A stretch of DNA of 64,000 nucleotides. It comes from Fodinibius sp036381435. GTDB taxonomy: Bacteria > Bacteroidota > Rhodothermia > Balneolales > Balneolaceae. Position numbers and translations under genes: made by a program. Positions 8,507 through 16,712 of the stretch are shown here, one piece after another (within the stretch, counting starts at the first letter, position 1; the number at the start of each line of letters is the position of its first letter). The stretch covers positions 1-64,000 of the forward strand of contig DASVCW010000019.1 in NCBI GenBank assembly GCA_036381435.1, written 5' to 3'. The notes under the pieces are model-generated. The model had not been told where the DNA came from and searched no databases. It was given only the letters and a program-made list of their open reading frames with translations.

Positions 8507-10645
8507 ATGGAACAGCTTTTATTTGATTTAAATCCTAATCCGGTTTTAATTTATGAACAGGATTCGCTGTGTATTTTAAAGGTTAATGAGGCTTTTCTAA
8601 AAAAATATGGTTATAGCTGTGATGAAGTCAAAGCGTTGACCATTAAAGAAATACGCCCGCCAGAGGATGTAGAAAAACTTAGAAAAATTCTTACCCAACT
8701 TGAAGACGGACAGACGCGAAGATCGGGAGTAGTTCGTCATTCATCAAAAAGCGGTGAAATATTTTATGTAAAAGTGAATTCTCACAGCTATAACTATGAG
8801 GGCAAAGAAAGCCGCGTGGCAATTATTCATGATGTGACCGACCGGGTAGAAGCCGAGAAAAAAGCCCGCCGGGCGTTTGATGAACTGAATCATCACGTAA
8901 ATCACAGTCCTTTGGCAATGATAAAATGGGATGCTGATTTTCGAATTCTGAAATGGTCAAAACGGGCAGAGGAAGTTACAGGTTTTAAGGAGCGGGCAGT
9001 ATTGGGTAAAACACCTTACGTTTTTCGATTTGACAGGGATGAGGATCTTGCCTTTGTTGAAGAAAAAATGAATCTGCTTGTCAGCGGCAAAAAAGATAAG
9101 GTTCATTTTGAGACAAGCATGCATCGTAAAGACGGGACATTGATTGAGTTGCGCGTTCATGCTTCCGTTTTACGAGATGCGAATGGCGCTATTGTCTCTG
9201 TACTTACGTTTTTCGAAGATATCACCGAACAGAAAAAGACCAAATTACGTTATTTACGCCTTTTTGAAAATGCAAATGACGGCATTTTTATTATGGAAGG
9301 CGATCGTTTTATTGAATGCAATGAACAGGCGACAAACATCTACGGCTGTAGTAAAAATGATATTTTGGGACGAACTCTCTATGATTTTTCCCCAGAATTT
9401 CAGCCGGATGGTAAGAATTCAAAGGAAGAAGCCAGGAAAAGAATAGAAAAAGCGCTTAACGAAGTTCCTCAGGTTTTCCAATGGAAACATTTAAAGAAAG
9501 ACGGTACTGGCATCGATACTGAAGTCAGTTTGAATCGGCTGGAACTTGGGAGTGAAGTTTATCTTCAGGCGATTATCAGAGATTTAACCGAGCAGAAAAA
9601 GGCCCGCGCGGAGCTGCGAAAGAGCGAACAATTGTTTAAGGAGTTATTTTTAAAAGCGCCCGGAGCCATCATTATGGTTGATCAGCAAAACCGGGTCAAG
9701 ATGGTAAATCAAAGTTTTGAAAAGCTTTTTGGCTATTCGAAAGCAGAATTGCTGGATCAGGATCTTGATCAAATTATTGTTTCCAAAGATGATTATCAGA
9801 AAGCTCCCAAAATGCCTTCTTACGGTTTTAATGATGGTCAGTTCTATTCAGGGGTTACACGTTATACTAAAGACGGGGAGCCGAAGGAAGTGCTTTTAGG
9901 TGCTATTCCTGTTTATTTAGATGGGGAAGCCATAGCCGGTTTTGGTATTTATATCGACATCACCGAGCAGAAAGAGAATGAGCGAAAGCTGAAAAAATCG
10001 TTGGAAGAAAAGCAGGTGCTTCTAGAGGAAATTCATCACCGGGTGAAGAATAATCTGGCTATTATTTCGGGTCTGCTTCAACTGCAAACATTTGATTCCC
10101 AAGATGAAAAGATCCTGAGTGTACTAAATGACAGCCAGCTTCGAATTCAATCGATGGCCACGGTTCATGAACTGCTTTATCAATCGGAAAATTTTGCGGA
10201 AATATCGTTCAAAACCTATGTCAATAAGCTGATCAATTCAATGAAGAATACCTTGCCTTTTGATCATAAAAAGATTGATGTAAAGATTGAAACAGCAGAA
10301 ATTTTGATGGATATTAATCAGGCTATTCCCTGTGCAATGCTGATTAATGAGCTCATTACAAATGCTTTCAAACACGCTTTTAAAGGCAGGAAATCAGGTT
10401 CTATCCGAATTACATTGAAAGAAATCGGGGAACGGCTGATCATCAAAGTGAAGGACAATGGGGTGGGGCTTCCGGATGATTTTTCTATAGACAAGAAAAA
10501 ATCGATTGGTATGAATTTAATTCAAACTTTAACTCAACAGTTGAAGGGAGAGCTTAACGTAAAATCCGAAGGCGGGGGGTGCTTTACCGTTAATTTTGAG
10601 AAAACAAAAAGGCGCGGCAGTGGTACCTTGCATACTCTTAATTAG
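8507..10645 (+). CDS. multi-PAS sensor histidine kinase, HisKA_2 type
   Basis: A 712-residue soluble kinase without membrane segments. Four PAS domains lie at about residues 1-120, 125-245, 248-365 and 372-495; each ends with a PAC-like DITEQK or DLTEQK linker. The phospho-acceptor region EIHHRVKNN has His510 and His511, the N-box has Asn619 in ITNAFKHAF and the G1 box has Asp650 in DNGVGLPDD. The HHRVKNN sequence marks the HisKA_2/HWE-related class rather than the classical HisKA class. No receiver domain and no response regulator gene are nearby, so it is an orphan kinase. PAS ligands cannot be read from the sequence. Confidence 0.9.
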   Translation: MEQLLFDLNPNPVLIYEQDSLCILKVNEAFLKKYGYSCDEVKALTIKEIRPPEDVEKLRKILTQLEDGQTRRSGVVRHSSKSGEIFYVKVNSHSYNYEGKESRVAIIHDVTDRVEAEKKARRAFDELNHHVNHSPLAMIKWDADFRILKWSKRAEEVTGFKERAVLGKTPYVFRFDRDEDLAFVEEKMNLLVSGKKDKVHFETSMHRKDGTLIELRVHASVLRDANGAIVSVLTFFEDITEQKKTKLRYLRLFENANDGIFIMEGDRFIECNEQATNIYGCSKNDILGRTLYDFSPEFQPDGKNSKEEARKRIEKALNEVPQVFQWKHLKKDGTGIDTEVSLNRLELGSEVYLQAIIRDLTEQKKARAELRKSEQLFKELFLKAPGAIIMVDQQNRVKMVNQSFEKLFGYSKAELLDQDLDQIIVSKDDYQKAPKMPSYGFNDGQFYSGVTRYTKDGEPKEVLLGAIPVYLDGEAIAGFGIYIDITEQKENERKLKKSLEEKQVLLEEIHHRVKNNLAIISGLLQLQTFDSQDEKILSVLNDSQLRIQSMATVHELLYQSENFAEISFKTYVNKLINSMKNTLPFDHKKIDVKIETAEILMDINQAIPCAMLINELITNAFKHAFKGRKSGSIRITLKEIGERLIIKVKDNGVGLPDDFSIDKKKSIGMNLIQTLTQQLKGELNVKSEGGGCFTVNFEKTKRRGSGTLHTLN

Positions 10646-11087
10646 CAGGAACTCAAAATAAGAAATGCCATTCGGACCCACCCTAAATCCCTCCCTATCA
10701 CGCAAAATCCCGCGACAAGGAGGGACTTTTCACCAAGCAAAAAGGAAAGAGTTCACGAAACAGTAAAACCCCCTCCTTGTCCCGATGGTTTTTATCGGAT
10801 GGTCGGGGCGCGGGCTAATTAACGTGAGTCCGAGATAAATCCTGCATACGATTGGAGATTGCGTCGCTCTATTTCTGTCTGTGACTGAAACATTATTGGT
10901 TTTGAAATTAGCAGCGTTAAAGAGACATTGCTGGAAATACGCTCACAATAACAGTTTTCGTTATTATCCACTTTAAATCCCTATTCTTGTCATCGCGAAG
11001 GAGTGTTTTTTGCGACTGAAGCGATCTCCCAATGTTATATTTAAAATTGGAAGATTAATTGCTTCCTTATCTCGAACTCACGTTAAT
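10646..11087. other. gene-free stretch with degenerate repeats
   Basis: No open reading frame is supported in these 442 bases. 10670-10815 contains degenerate CCCTCCT...AGGAGGG and CCCCCTCCTTGTCCCGATGG words related to the fold-back elements elsewhere in the window. 10817-11088 is bounded by inverted repeats (listed separately). 10988-11032 (GTCATCGCGAAGGAG ... GCGACTGAAGCGATCTCCC) matches by pattern a degenerate intergenic word common in many genomes. Confidence 0.6.
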
Positions 11088-11088
11088 T
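10817..11088. repeat. 272 bp segment bounded by 22 bp inverted repeats
   Basis: AATTAACGTGAGTCCGAGATAA at 10817-10838 is matched, with one mismatch, by its reverse complement at 11067-11088. The interior has no coding capacity. The right end runs to the stop codon of coaBC, whose TAA (complement of 11088-11090) shares one base with it. Size, ends and lack of genes fit a MITE-like or fold-back element; no clear target duplication is seen. An alternative is a pair of unrelated copies of a short dispersed word. Confidence 0.55.
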
Positions 11089-12296
11089 TAATTAGAGAAA
11101 ATCAGAGATAGGATTTTTTTGGCTACTTCTTTTTTCGAGCCTGATACTTTTTCTTGATGTTCTTTTCCCAAAACAAAAACAGTATTTTTGTCAGCCCCAA
11201 AACCGGTATTCTCATCATTCTCATCGCTTAACGAATTGGCGATAATCCATTCTGCTTTTTTCGCCTGAAGTTTTCTTTGTGCATTTTTAAGCAAATCCTG
11301 GGTTTCCATAGCAAAGCCGATAAGCACCTGTCCGTCTTTTTTGTGATCTCCCAGCCAGGCCAAAATGTCTTGTGTTTGCTTGAGTTGCAGGCTTGTTTCA
11401 GCCTTCTCTTTTTTTACTTTTTGGATATGTGTTTTTTGAGGAGTGAAGTCAGACACTGCGGCTGTCATGATTACCACGTCCGCATCTGCATGCTGCTTTA
11501 CCTGATCAAAAAGATCTTTGGCGGATGTTATTTCTATCGCTTCAACGCCTGCCGGTTTTTCCAGTTGAACAGGGCCGTGAATCAGGGTGACATCAGCACC
11601 GAGATTATGAGCCGCTTCGGCCATCGCAAAACCCATTTTCCCTGAACTGGGATTTGAGATAAAACGGACGGGATCGAGATACTCACGGGTAGGGCCGGCA
11701 GTAACTGTTACTTTTTTCCCGGAAAGAACGCCTTTAGAACGAGATTCAGCAAGCACAGAAGAGCATTTGGCTAAAATGATGTCCATCTCGGGAAGTCTTC
11801 CCTTCCCTTCAAGTCCGCTGGCAAGATAACCTGTTCCCGGCTCTAAAATGTGATAACGAAAATCCTGAACCGTTTTTAAATTCTTTTGCACGGCAGGCGC
11901 TTCATACATTTCACCATCCATCGTGGGGCAAATCAGCAGGGGACAGCGTGCAGCCAAAACGGTGGCTGTAAGCATATTATCAGACAGACCATAAGCAATT
12001 TTGCCCAGGGTATTAGCCGTGCAGGGAGCGATCACAAAGAGATCAGCCCATTCACCCCACTCGATATGCTGCGTCCATGAGCCGGAGTTTAGTTGACTTT
12101 CAGGAAAAATATCTACGGCTACAGGGTGTTTGGAAAGAGAGGCAAAAGTCTGGGCGCCTACGAATTTAGCGGCACCCGGAGTCATCGTTACACGAACATC
12201 GGCACCGGCTTTTTGGAAGGCACGTAAAAGAAAAGCAGCCTTATAAGCTGCAATTCCTCCGGTAACACCGAGTATTATCCGCTTGCCGGATAACAT
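11088..12296 (-). CDS. coaBC: bifunctional phosphopantothenoylcysteine decarboxylase / phosphopantothenate-cysteine ligase
   Basis: A 402-residue two-domain enzyme making 4'-phosphopantetheine for coenzyme A. The CoaC flavoprotein domain spans residues 1-180 (LGVTGGIAAYKAA start, His77 in TQHIEW), and the CoaB ligase domain follows (VTVTAGPTREYLDPVRFISN and ISNPSSGKMG). Two CoaC residues known to matter in E. coli differ: the Asn of PAMN is Asp127 (PTMDGEM) and the active-site Cys of ACG is Ser160 (LASGLEGKGR). I believe both are usual in this phylum, but they should be noted. It starts three bases after the rpoZ gene ends, in the conserved yicC-gmk-rpoZ-coaBC order. Confidence 0.92.
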   Translation of the reverse strand: MLSGKRIILGVTGGIAAYKAAFLLRAFQKAGADVRVTMTPGAAKFVGAQTFASLSKHPVAVDIFPESQLNSGSWTQHIEWGEWADLFVIAPCTANTLGKIAYGLSDNMLTATVLAARCPLLICPTMDGEMYEAPAVQKNLKTVQDFRYHILEPGTGYLASGLEGKGRLPEMDIILAKCSSVLAESRSKGVLSGKKVTVTAGPTREYLDPVRFISNPSSGKMGFAMAEAAHNLGADVTLIHGPVQLEKPAGVEAIEITSAKDLFDQVKQHADADVVIMTAAVSDFTPQKTHIQKVKKEKAETSLQLKQTQDILAWLGDHKKDGQVLIGFAMETQDLLKNAQRKLQAKKAEWIIANSLSDENDENTGFGADKNTVFVLGKEHQEKVSGSKKEVAKKILSLIFSN

Positions 12297-12299
12297 AAA

Positions 12300-12593
12300 T
12301 TATTCTTCGTCCTGAGGGTATCGGAAATAAATCTCTCCTCGTCTCATTTCATCAACAGCTCGCTGGGTGGCATGCGGAAGTTTCTCGAAGTCTTTCGAAA
12401 TATTTTCTTGCTCTTCGTTGAAAGAGAATTCGTCTTCATCTTCAAAGCCTTCGAAATACTTCAGCTTTTCGTCTAACTGGAGCTTTTCCTGAGCAGCGAT
12501 CTGGCGTGCGCGTTTAGACATAATGACAATCAATTCATACTGATTGCCCGTATTTTTGTTGAGTTTTTCTATATCAAGCGTTTTAATAGGCAT
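12300..12593 (-). CDS. rpoZ: DNA-directed RNA polymerase omega (Rpb6-like) subunit
   Basis: A 97-residue protein with the Bacteroidota-type omega/Rpb6 pattern: the N-terminal block NQYELIVIMSKRARQIA, an acidic middle (EGFEDEDEFSFNEEQE) and the C-terminal block ATQRAVDEMRRGEIYFRYP. Omega helps assembly and stability of RNA polymerase by holding the beta-prime subunit. Its identity is strengthened by position between gmk and coaBC, the same order as in many bacteria. Only 11 bp separate it from gmk and 3 bp from coaBC, so all are cotranscribed. Confidence 0.88.
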   Translation of the reverse strand: MPIKTLDIEKLNKNTGNQYELIVIMSKRARQIAAQEKLQLDEKLKYFEGFEDEDEFSFNEEQENISKDFEKLPHATQRAVDEMRRGEIYFRYPQDEE

Positions 12594-12604
12594 AAAAGTC
12601 GGAT

Positions 12605-13180
12605 TTAATCCGTAATAAAGGGTTCAATAATTGCTTTTACTTCCTTGTAAGCAGTTTCAAGATCATCATTCACTACTAAATAATCGAAGTTTTCTGCGAA
12701 ACTCATCTCTTCTTCGGCTCTTTTCAAACGATTTTTAACGGAAATCGTAGTTTCCGTTCCCCGTTTTCTAAGCCGCTGTTCCAAAGCATCCATAGAAGGT
12801 GGTTGAATGAAGATTGAAATACAATCGGAACCATAAATATTCTTCACACTCAGAGCACCCTTCACTTCGATATCAAGCAAGGGAAAATAGCCAGATTTTA
12901 GCAGTTTATCAACTTCAGATTGCAGGGTACCATACTTATTGCCGTTGTAAAACTCCCATTCCAAAAACCGCTTTTCGTCAACCCTTCGCACGAATTCATC
13001 ATCACTCAAAAAGTAGTAATCTTTGCCGTCGATTTCACCGTTTCGGGATGCGCGCGTAGTGGCTGAAACAGAAAATTTGATCAGGGAGAACTCTTTCAGC
13101 AAAAGGTGGCAAATGGTTGTTTTTCCGGCGCCGCTGGGAGCGACAATAACGATAACTTTGCTGCGGCTTTTTTTACTCAA
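12605..13180 (-). CDS. gmk: guanylate kinase
   Basis: A 191-residue kinase that phosphorylates GMP to GDP with ATP. The P-loop APSGAGKTT is at residues 14-22, followed by the GMP-binding signature SATTRASRNGEIDGKDYYF and the segment EWEFYNGNKYGT. Length and motif order are normal. Its start overlaps the end of the yicC gene by 8 bases, which suggests translational coupling in the yicC-gmk-rpoZ-coaBC operon. Confidence 0.96.
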   Translation of the reverse strand: MSKKSRSKVIVIVAPSGAGKTTICHLLLKEFSLIKFSVSATTRASRNGEIDGKDYYFLSDDEFVRRVDEKRFLEWEFYNGNKYGTLQSEVDKLLKSGYFPLLDIEVKGALSVKNIYGSDCISIFIQPPSMDALEQRLRKRGTETTISVKNRLKRAEEEMSFAENFDYLVVNDDLETAYKEVKAIIEPFITD

Positions 13181-14054
13181 CGTTCTGCACCTGTTCCCTG
13201 ATTTGTTCTAAACTTTCTTTGGCCTGCACCACATAATGCGAAATTTCAGAATCGTTAGCTTTGGAGCCAATGGTGTTAATTTCGCGGTTAATTTCCTGGC
13301 TCAAGAAGTTCAGCCTTCTTCCCACAGCTTCTTTATTTATCACTGCCTCCCGGAAAAACTTAATATGCGATTGCGTCCGCACAATTTCTTCGGTAATGTC
13401 CATTTTATCAACCAGCATTGCCACTTCCATTTCCAACCGGTCAGAATCAATTTTATCACTTTCAATTAAAGTAGAAACGCGCTCTAAAAGTTGCTTTTTG
13501 GCTTCCCCGGCACGTCCCTCCGTTTTTTTCTGCACAATTTGGAGCATTTCTTCAATGTGGTTGATCCGTTGAAGCAAATCGTCCTCAAGCTGCGTACCTT
13601 CTTGGCGGCGCATTTTTTTCAGTTTTTCACCAGCTTCACTGATTGATTTTTTAGTCAGCTCCCAGATCGTTTTGAGGGTTTCTTCATCTTCTTCCCGGCT
13701 TTCAAAAATATCGTTAAACTGTAAAAGCGATTCTAAAGTGATTCCTTCTTCAATCTCTGCTTTTTCGCAAAGCTCATTAAGCATCTTTTTATACCCGCGC
13801 ACCATATTTTCATTAAAAGTAATGTCCGGCACTCCAGTATCGGTTTTATCAACGCGTACATTTACATTCACTTTCCCACGCTGGATATACTCTTGCAGTA
13901 ACTCCTTAAATTCGAGCTCTTTATCTTGAATAATTGGCGGAATCCGCAATGAAATATCGAGATAGCGACTGTTTACGGTTTTCAATTCAACCGTTACGGA
14001 AATACCGTCAGCAGAAGCTTCTCCGCGGCCAAAGCCGGTCATGGAAGTGATCAT
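13173..14054 (-). CDS. yicC: YicC/YloC family endoribonuclease
   Basis: A 293-residue protein beginning with the family hallmark MITSMTGFGRGEA and ending with the conserved region that includes HIKFFREAV, VGRRLNFLSQEINREINTIGSKAND and a final glutamine/glutamate-rich helix (EQIREQVQNVE). YicC-family proteins are now described as endoribonucleases that act in RNA turnover. It is the first gene of the string leading to gmk, rpoZ and coaBC; the gap of 135 bp before it separates it from the phosphohexomutase gene. Confidence 0.93.
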   Translation of the reverse strand: MITSMTGFGRGEASADGISVTVELKTVNSRYLDISLRIPPIIQDKELEFKELLQEYIQRGKVNVNVRVDKTDTGVPDITFNENMVRGYKKMLNELCEKAEIEEGITLESLLQFNDIFESREEDEETLKTIWELTKKSISEAGEKLKKMRRQEGTQLEDDLLQRINHIEEMLQIVQKKTEGRAGEAKKQLLERVSTLIESDKIDSDRLEMEVAMLVDKMDITEEIVRTQSHIKFFREAVINKEAVGRRLNFLSQEINREINTIGSKANDSEISHYVVQAKESLEQIREQVQNVE

Positions 14055-14189
14055 AAATTATTTTTTAGAGTGATAATTAGGAAATCCTGAAAACTAAAGA
14101 TAAGAAAGCAACCTGCAGTTTGAAATAATTCACGCAAGGGTGCTAAGCCACAGAGAAGTATTCTAACTCTTTTGAGGCTCTGCGTGAAA
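14055..14189. repeat. imperfect inverted repeat between phosphohexomutase and yicC genes
   Basis: TAATTCACGCAAGG (about 14127-14140) and TCTGCGTGAAATTA (about 14178-14191) face each other across 40 bases. The words resemble degenerate intergenic text that recurs at 6985-7015, 25041-25077 and 59498-59525 (forms of CTCTGTG, CGCAAAG, GCGTAACT). No gene is supported here. Confidence 0.45.
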
Positions 14190-15533
14190 TTACTGAACTC
14201 GCTGCACCACCTTCTCCGCAAGTTCTTTGGCTTTCTCAGGTGATGTTCCCTCAGAATAAACCCGGATAATCGGCTCGGTGTTCGACTTTCTCAAGTGAAC
14301 CCAGCCCTCTTCGAAATCGATTTTCACACCATCAGTAATGTTCGGTTGGTATTCATCATAAACTTTGAGCGCCTTTTTCAGTACCGCGTCGCCGTCAATA
14401 TCAGCCAGCTGTATTTTACTTTTTCTCATACTATAATCGGGCAGACTATTGCGGTAGTCATCCGAGGTAATGTCCCGCTCCGCCAAAAGTTGTAAAACCA
14501 TGGCCACGCCCGCCAAGGCATCACGTCCGTAGTGCAGATCGGGATTGATCACCCCGCCGTTGCCTTCACCGCCGATGACTGCATCAACCTGTTGCATCTT
14601 TTTAACCACATTGATTTCACCCACCGCCGATCGATAGCATTTCTGATCGTACTTCGCAGCTACATCCTCAGCCACGCGCGATGAAGAGAGATTCGTAGCA
14701 CAAGGACCATCTTTTTTGCTCAGCATAAAATCAAAAGCAGCCGCTTGGGTGTATTCCTCTCCGAATAAATTTCCTTTATCGGTTACCAGCGCCAGCCTGT
14801 CTGCATCGGGATCAGTGACAATACCCAGATCACAATTTTTCTCTTTCACCAGTTTGCAAATATCCTGCAAATGCTCGGGCAGTGGCTCAGGGTTATGAGC
14901 AAAAAGCCCGCTGGGTTCATCATTAATGGAGTAAACTTTATCAACTCCCAGGGCCTCAAGAATTGGGGGAATGCCAATCGCACCGGTGCCGTTAACGGGA
15001 TCAACGGCTATCGAAAAATTCTTCGAGGCGATTAAATCGCGGTCGATATAGGGCAGGCTTAAAATTTGATTGATGTGATAATCCAAAGCTTTATCATCAG
15101 TAATTACAGAGCCAATTCCATCGAATTTTTTATAAGAGTAAGATTGGTTTTCACTGATTTGAATCACTTCCTTACCCTGATCGGCATCCAGGAATTCACT
15201 TTTGTCGTTAAGCAGCTTAAGTGCGTTCCATTCGGCGGGATTATGGCTTGCGGAAATGATGACAGCTCCATCAGCCTGATGTTTGAGTACCGCCATCGCC
15301 ACTGTGGGCGTCGGTACCACCCCGACTTTCACTACATCACAACCTACAGATTGTAAAACAGAACAGACAATATTTTCACAAATTTGTCCGGTTACGCGGG
15401 TGTCTCGTCCCACAACAATTTTGCCGCTGCCGGACCAACTGCCGAAAGCTGCGGTAAAACGTGTTAGGTTTTCAGGGGTAAGATCAGTTCCAAAAACGCC
15501 CCGGATACCGGAAATTGAGACCATTAATGCCAT
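14190..15533 (-). CDS. glmM: phosphoglucosamine mutase-like phosphohexomutase
   Basis: A 447-residue alpha-D-phosphohexomutase. The phosphoserine loop IISASHNPAEWNALK carries the active Ser96, the metal loop DPDADRLA is intact, the sugar-binding GEGNGG loop is present and the C-terminal phosphate loop is RKSNTEPIIRVYSE. The GEGNGG rather than GEQSGH sugar loop and the overall pattern match the phosphoglucosamine mutases annotated in Bacteroidota, which make glucosamine-1-phosphate for peptidoglycan. A related phosphoglucomutase/phosphomannomutase role cannot be excluded. ATG at 15533 gives the expected N-terminal MVSISGIRGVFGTDLTPE. Confidence 0.85.
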   Translation of the reverse strand: MALMVSISGIRGVFGTDLTPENLTRFTAAFGSWSGSGKIVVGRDTRVTGQICENIVCSVLQSVGCDVVKVGVVPTPTVAMAVLKHQADGAVIISASHNPAEWNALKLLNDKSEFLDADQGKEVIQISENQSYSYKKFDGIGSVITDDKALDYHINQILSLPYIDRDLIASKNFSIAVDPVNGTGAIGIPPILEALGVDKVYSINDEPSGLFAHNPEPLPEHLQDICKLVKEKNCDLGIVTDPDADRLALVTDKGNLFGEEYTQAAAFDFMLSKKDGPCATNLSSSRVAEDVAAKYDQKCYRSAVGEINVVKKMQQVDAVIGGEGNGGVINPDLHYGRDALAGVAMVLQLLAERDITSDDYRNSLPDYSMRKSKIQLADIDGDAVLKKALKVYDEYQPNITDGVKIDFEEGWVHLRKSNTEPIIRVYSEGTSPEKAKELAEKVVQRVQ

Positions 15534-15637
15534 TCTATAAAACGTTTAATTTTACATTTAAGTTAATTGCCTTTTACTAAAAGAGTCGGCAGCGGAAGGT
15601 GGCGGGAAGCAGGGAAAAAACTGCCTCGTGCCAACTG

Positions 15638-16189
15638 CTACTGCCTCCTGTCAACTTTCCACGTTTTTTCTTCAACGCTGAGGTATTTATTTTCGTAGCG
15701 GGCCAAAACAAAAAGGAAATCAGAGAGCCGGTTTAAGAATTTGACCGAAGCTTCGGAAATATCTTCTTCTTTGCTACAGGCTACTGCAGCGCGTTCGGCC
15801 CTCCGGCAAACAGTACGCGCAAAATGCAGGATTGCTCCCGGCTGTGAACCGCCGGGAAGAATAAAATTTTTCAAAGGAGATAATTCTCCTTCCATCTCAT
15901 CAATAGCCTGTTCGAGGGCTTCAATTTCTTCATCACTAATACGATTAATCCGCGTTTTTTTTGAAATGGGCGTTGCCAGGTCAGAGCCTAATACAAAAAG
16001 TTGCTCCTGAAGCTTTTCAGCCCAAAAAGTACCCTTCTGACTTAGAGTGTGACTGGCAGCAAGACCGATAATTGAATTCAGTTCATCAACCGTTCCATAC
16101 GCTTCAATTCTCGCTGATGATTTGGAAACCCGCGTACCGCCGAAAAGGGATGTTTCTCCTGAATCGCCTCTTTTTGTGTATATCTTCAT
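15638..16189 (-). CDS. ATP:cob(I)alamin adenosyltransferase, PduO type
   Basis: A 183-residue enzyme of the PduO/MMAB class, which transfers an adenosyl group from ATP to cob(I)alamin to make coenzyme B12. The N-terminal ATP-binding motif KIYTKRGDSGETSLFGG, the AYGTVDELNSIIG segment and the helix with CRRAERA (FARTVCRRAERAAV) are all present in the right order. The length is normal. No B12-dependent enzyme is next to it in the window; it is followed on the same strand by the phosphohexomutase gene after 104 bp. Confidence 0.92.
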   Translation of the reverse strand: MKIYTKRGDSGETSLFGGTRVSKSSARIEAYGTVDELNSIIGLAASHTLSQKGTFWAEKLQEQLFVLGSDLATPISKKTRINRISDEEIEALEQAIDEMEGELSPLKNFILPGGSQPGAILHFARTVCRRAERAAVACSKEEDISEASVKFLNRLSDFLFVLARYENKYLSVEEKTWKVDRRQ

Positions 16190-16712
16190 GAGTTTTCGAT
16201 TAGTAAAAGTTGATGTCTAAAATAAGGAGTGAAGGGCAGACTTTCAGCATAAAAAAAGCAAAAGTGAAAAGCAAAAGTGAAAAGTGAAAAGTGAAAAGTG
16301 AAAAGTGAAAAGTGAAAAGTGAGCGCGCGATTCGCGCTCGGGATTTGCTTGCCTCTTGCCTTTTCACTTCTGCCTTTTCACCCTCGCTCCTTTCTCGGTT
16401 TATCAAGCAATAGGAGATTACTATAACCCGTTAATTTTTTATCGTCTATCGCTACAATTTTTTTCATAAAAAGTGTCTTAAACGGGCCTTAAAATTCAAC
16501 TTTGCTTCAGAATTATGTTGTTTATTTAAGTATCAATTGGTGTAGTTCAAAAATAGATTATAAGTAATTGTAAACTATCAGGAGGACGATATAGCTTGTT
16601 TTACAATTCATGCAGTAACTAAAACAATCTATTACAATTATAAGCGAATGATTTAAGTGAGAATTTTTATTTTTCTTAAATCAGCAATGCGAATTTCTTC
16701 ATCCCCAAAGCA
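16190..16712. other. 523 bp divergent intergenic region with simple repeats
   Basis: No convincing gene. A 68-codon frame on the minus strand (16200-16406) is only the translation of a simple repeat. The region holds the tandem GTGAAAA array and hairpin listed separately and then about 300 bases of AT-rich sequence ahead of the divergent efflux operon, which must contain the promoters for both directions. I could not assign a promoter with confidence. Confidence 0.55.
16264..16339. repeat. tandem 7 bp repeat (GTGAAAA) followed by a hairpin
   Basis: From about 16264 to 16321 the 7-mer GTGAAAA repeats about seven times, with one GCAAAA interruption near the start. Directly after it, GAGCGCG-CGATT-CGCGCTC (16321-16339) makes a perfect 7 bp GC-rich stem. 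The downstream text GCCTTTTCACTTCTGCCTTTTCACCC (16358-16382) carries the reverse complement of the same word. Similar words occur at 21197-21263, 36713-36735 and 42697-42742. Confidence 0.75.

Noticed and set aside
16200..16406. 68-codon minus-strand frame reading SLFTFHFSLFTFHFSL
   Set aside because: It is the translation of the GTGAAAA tandem repeat and nothing else.
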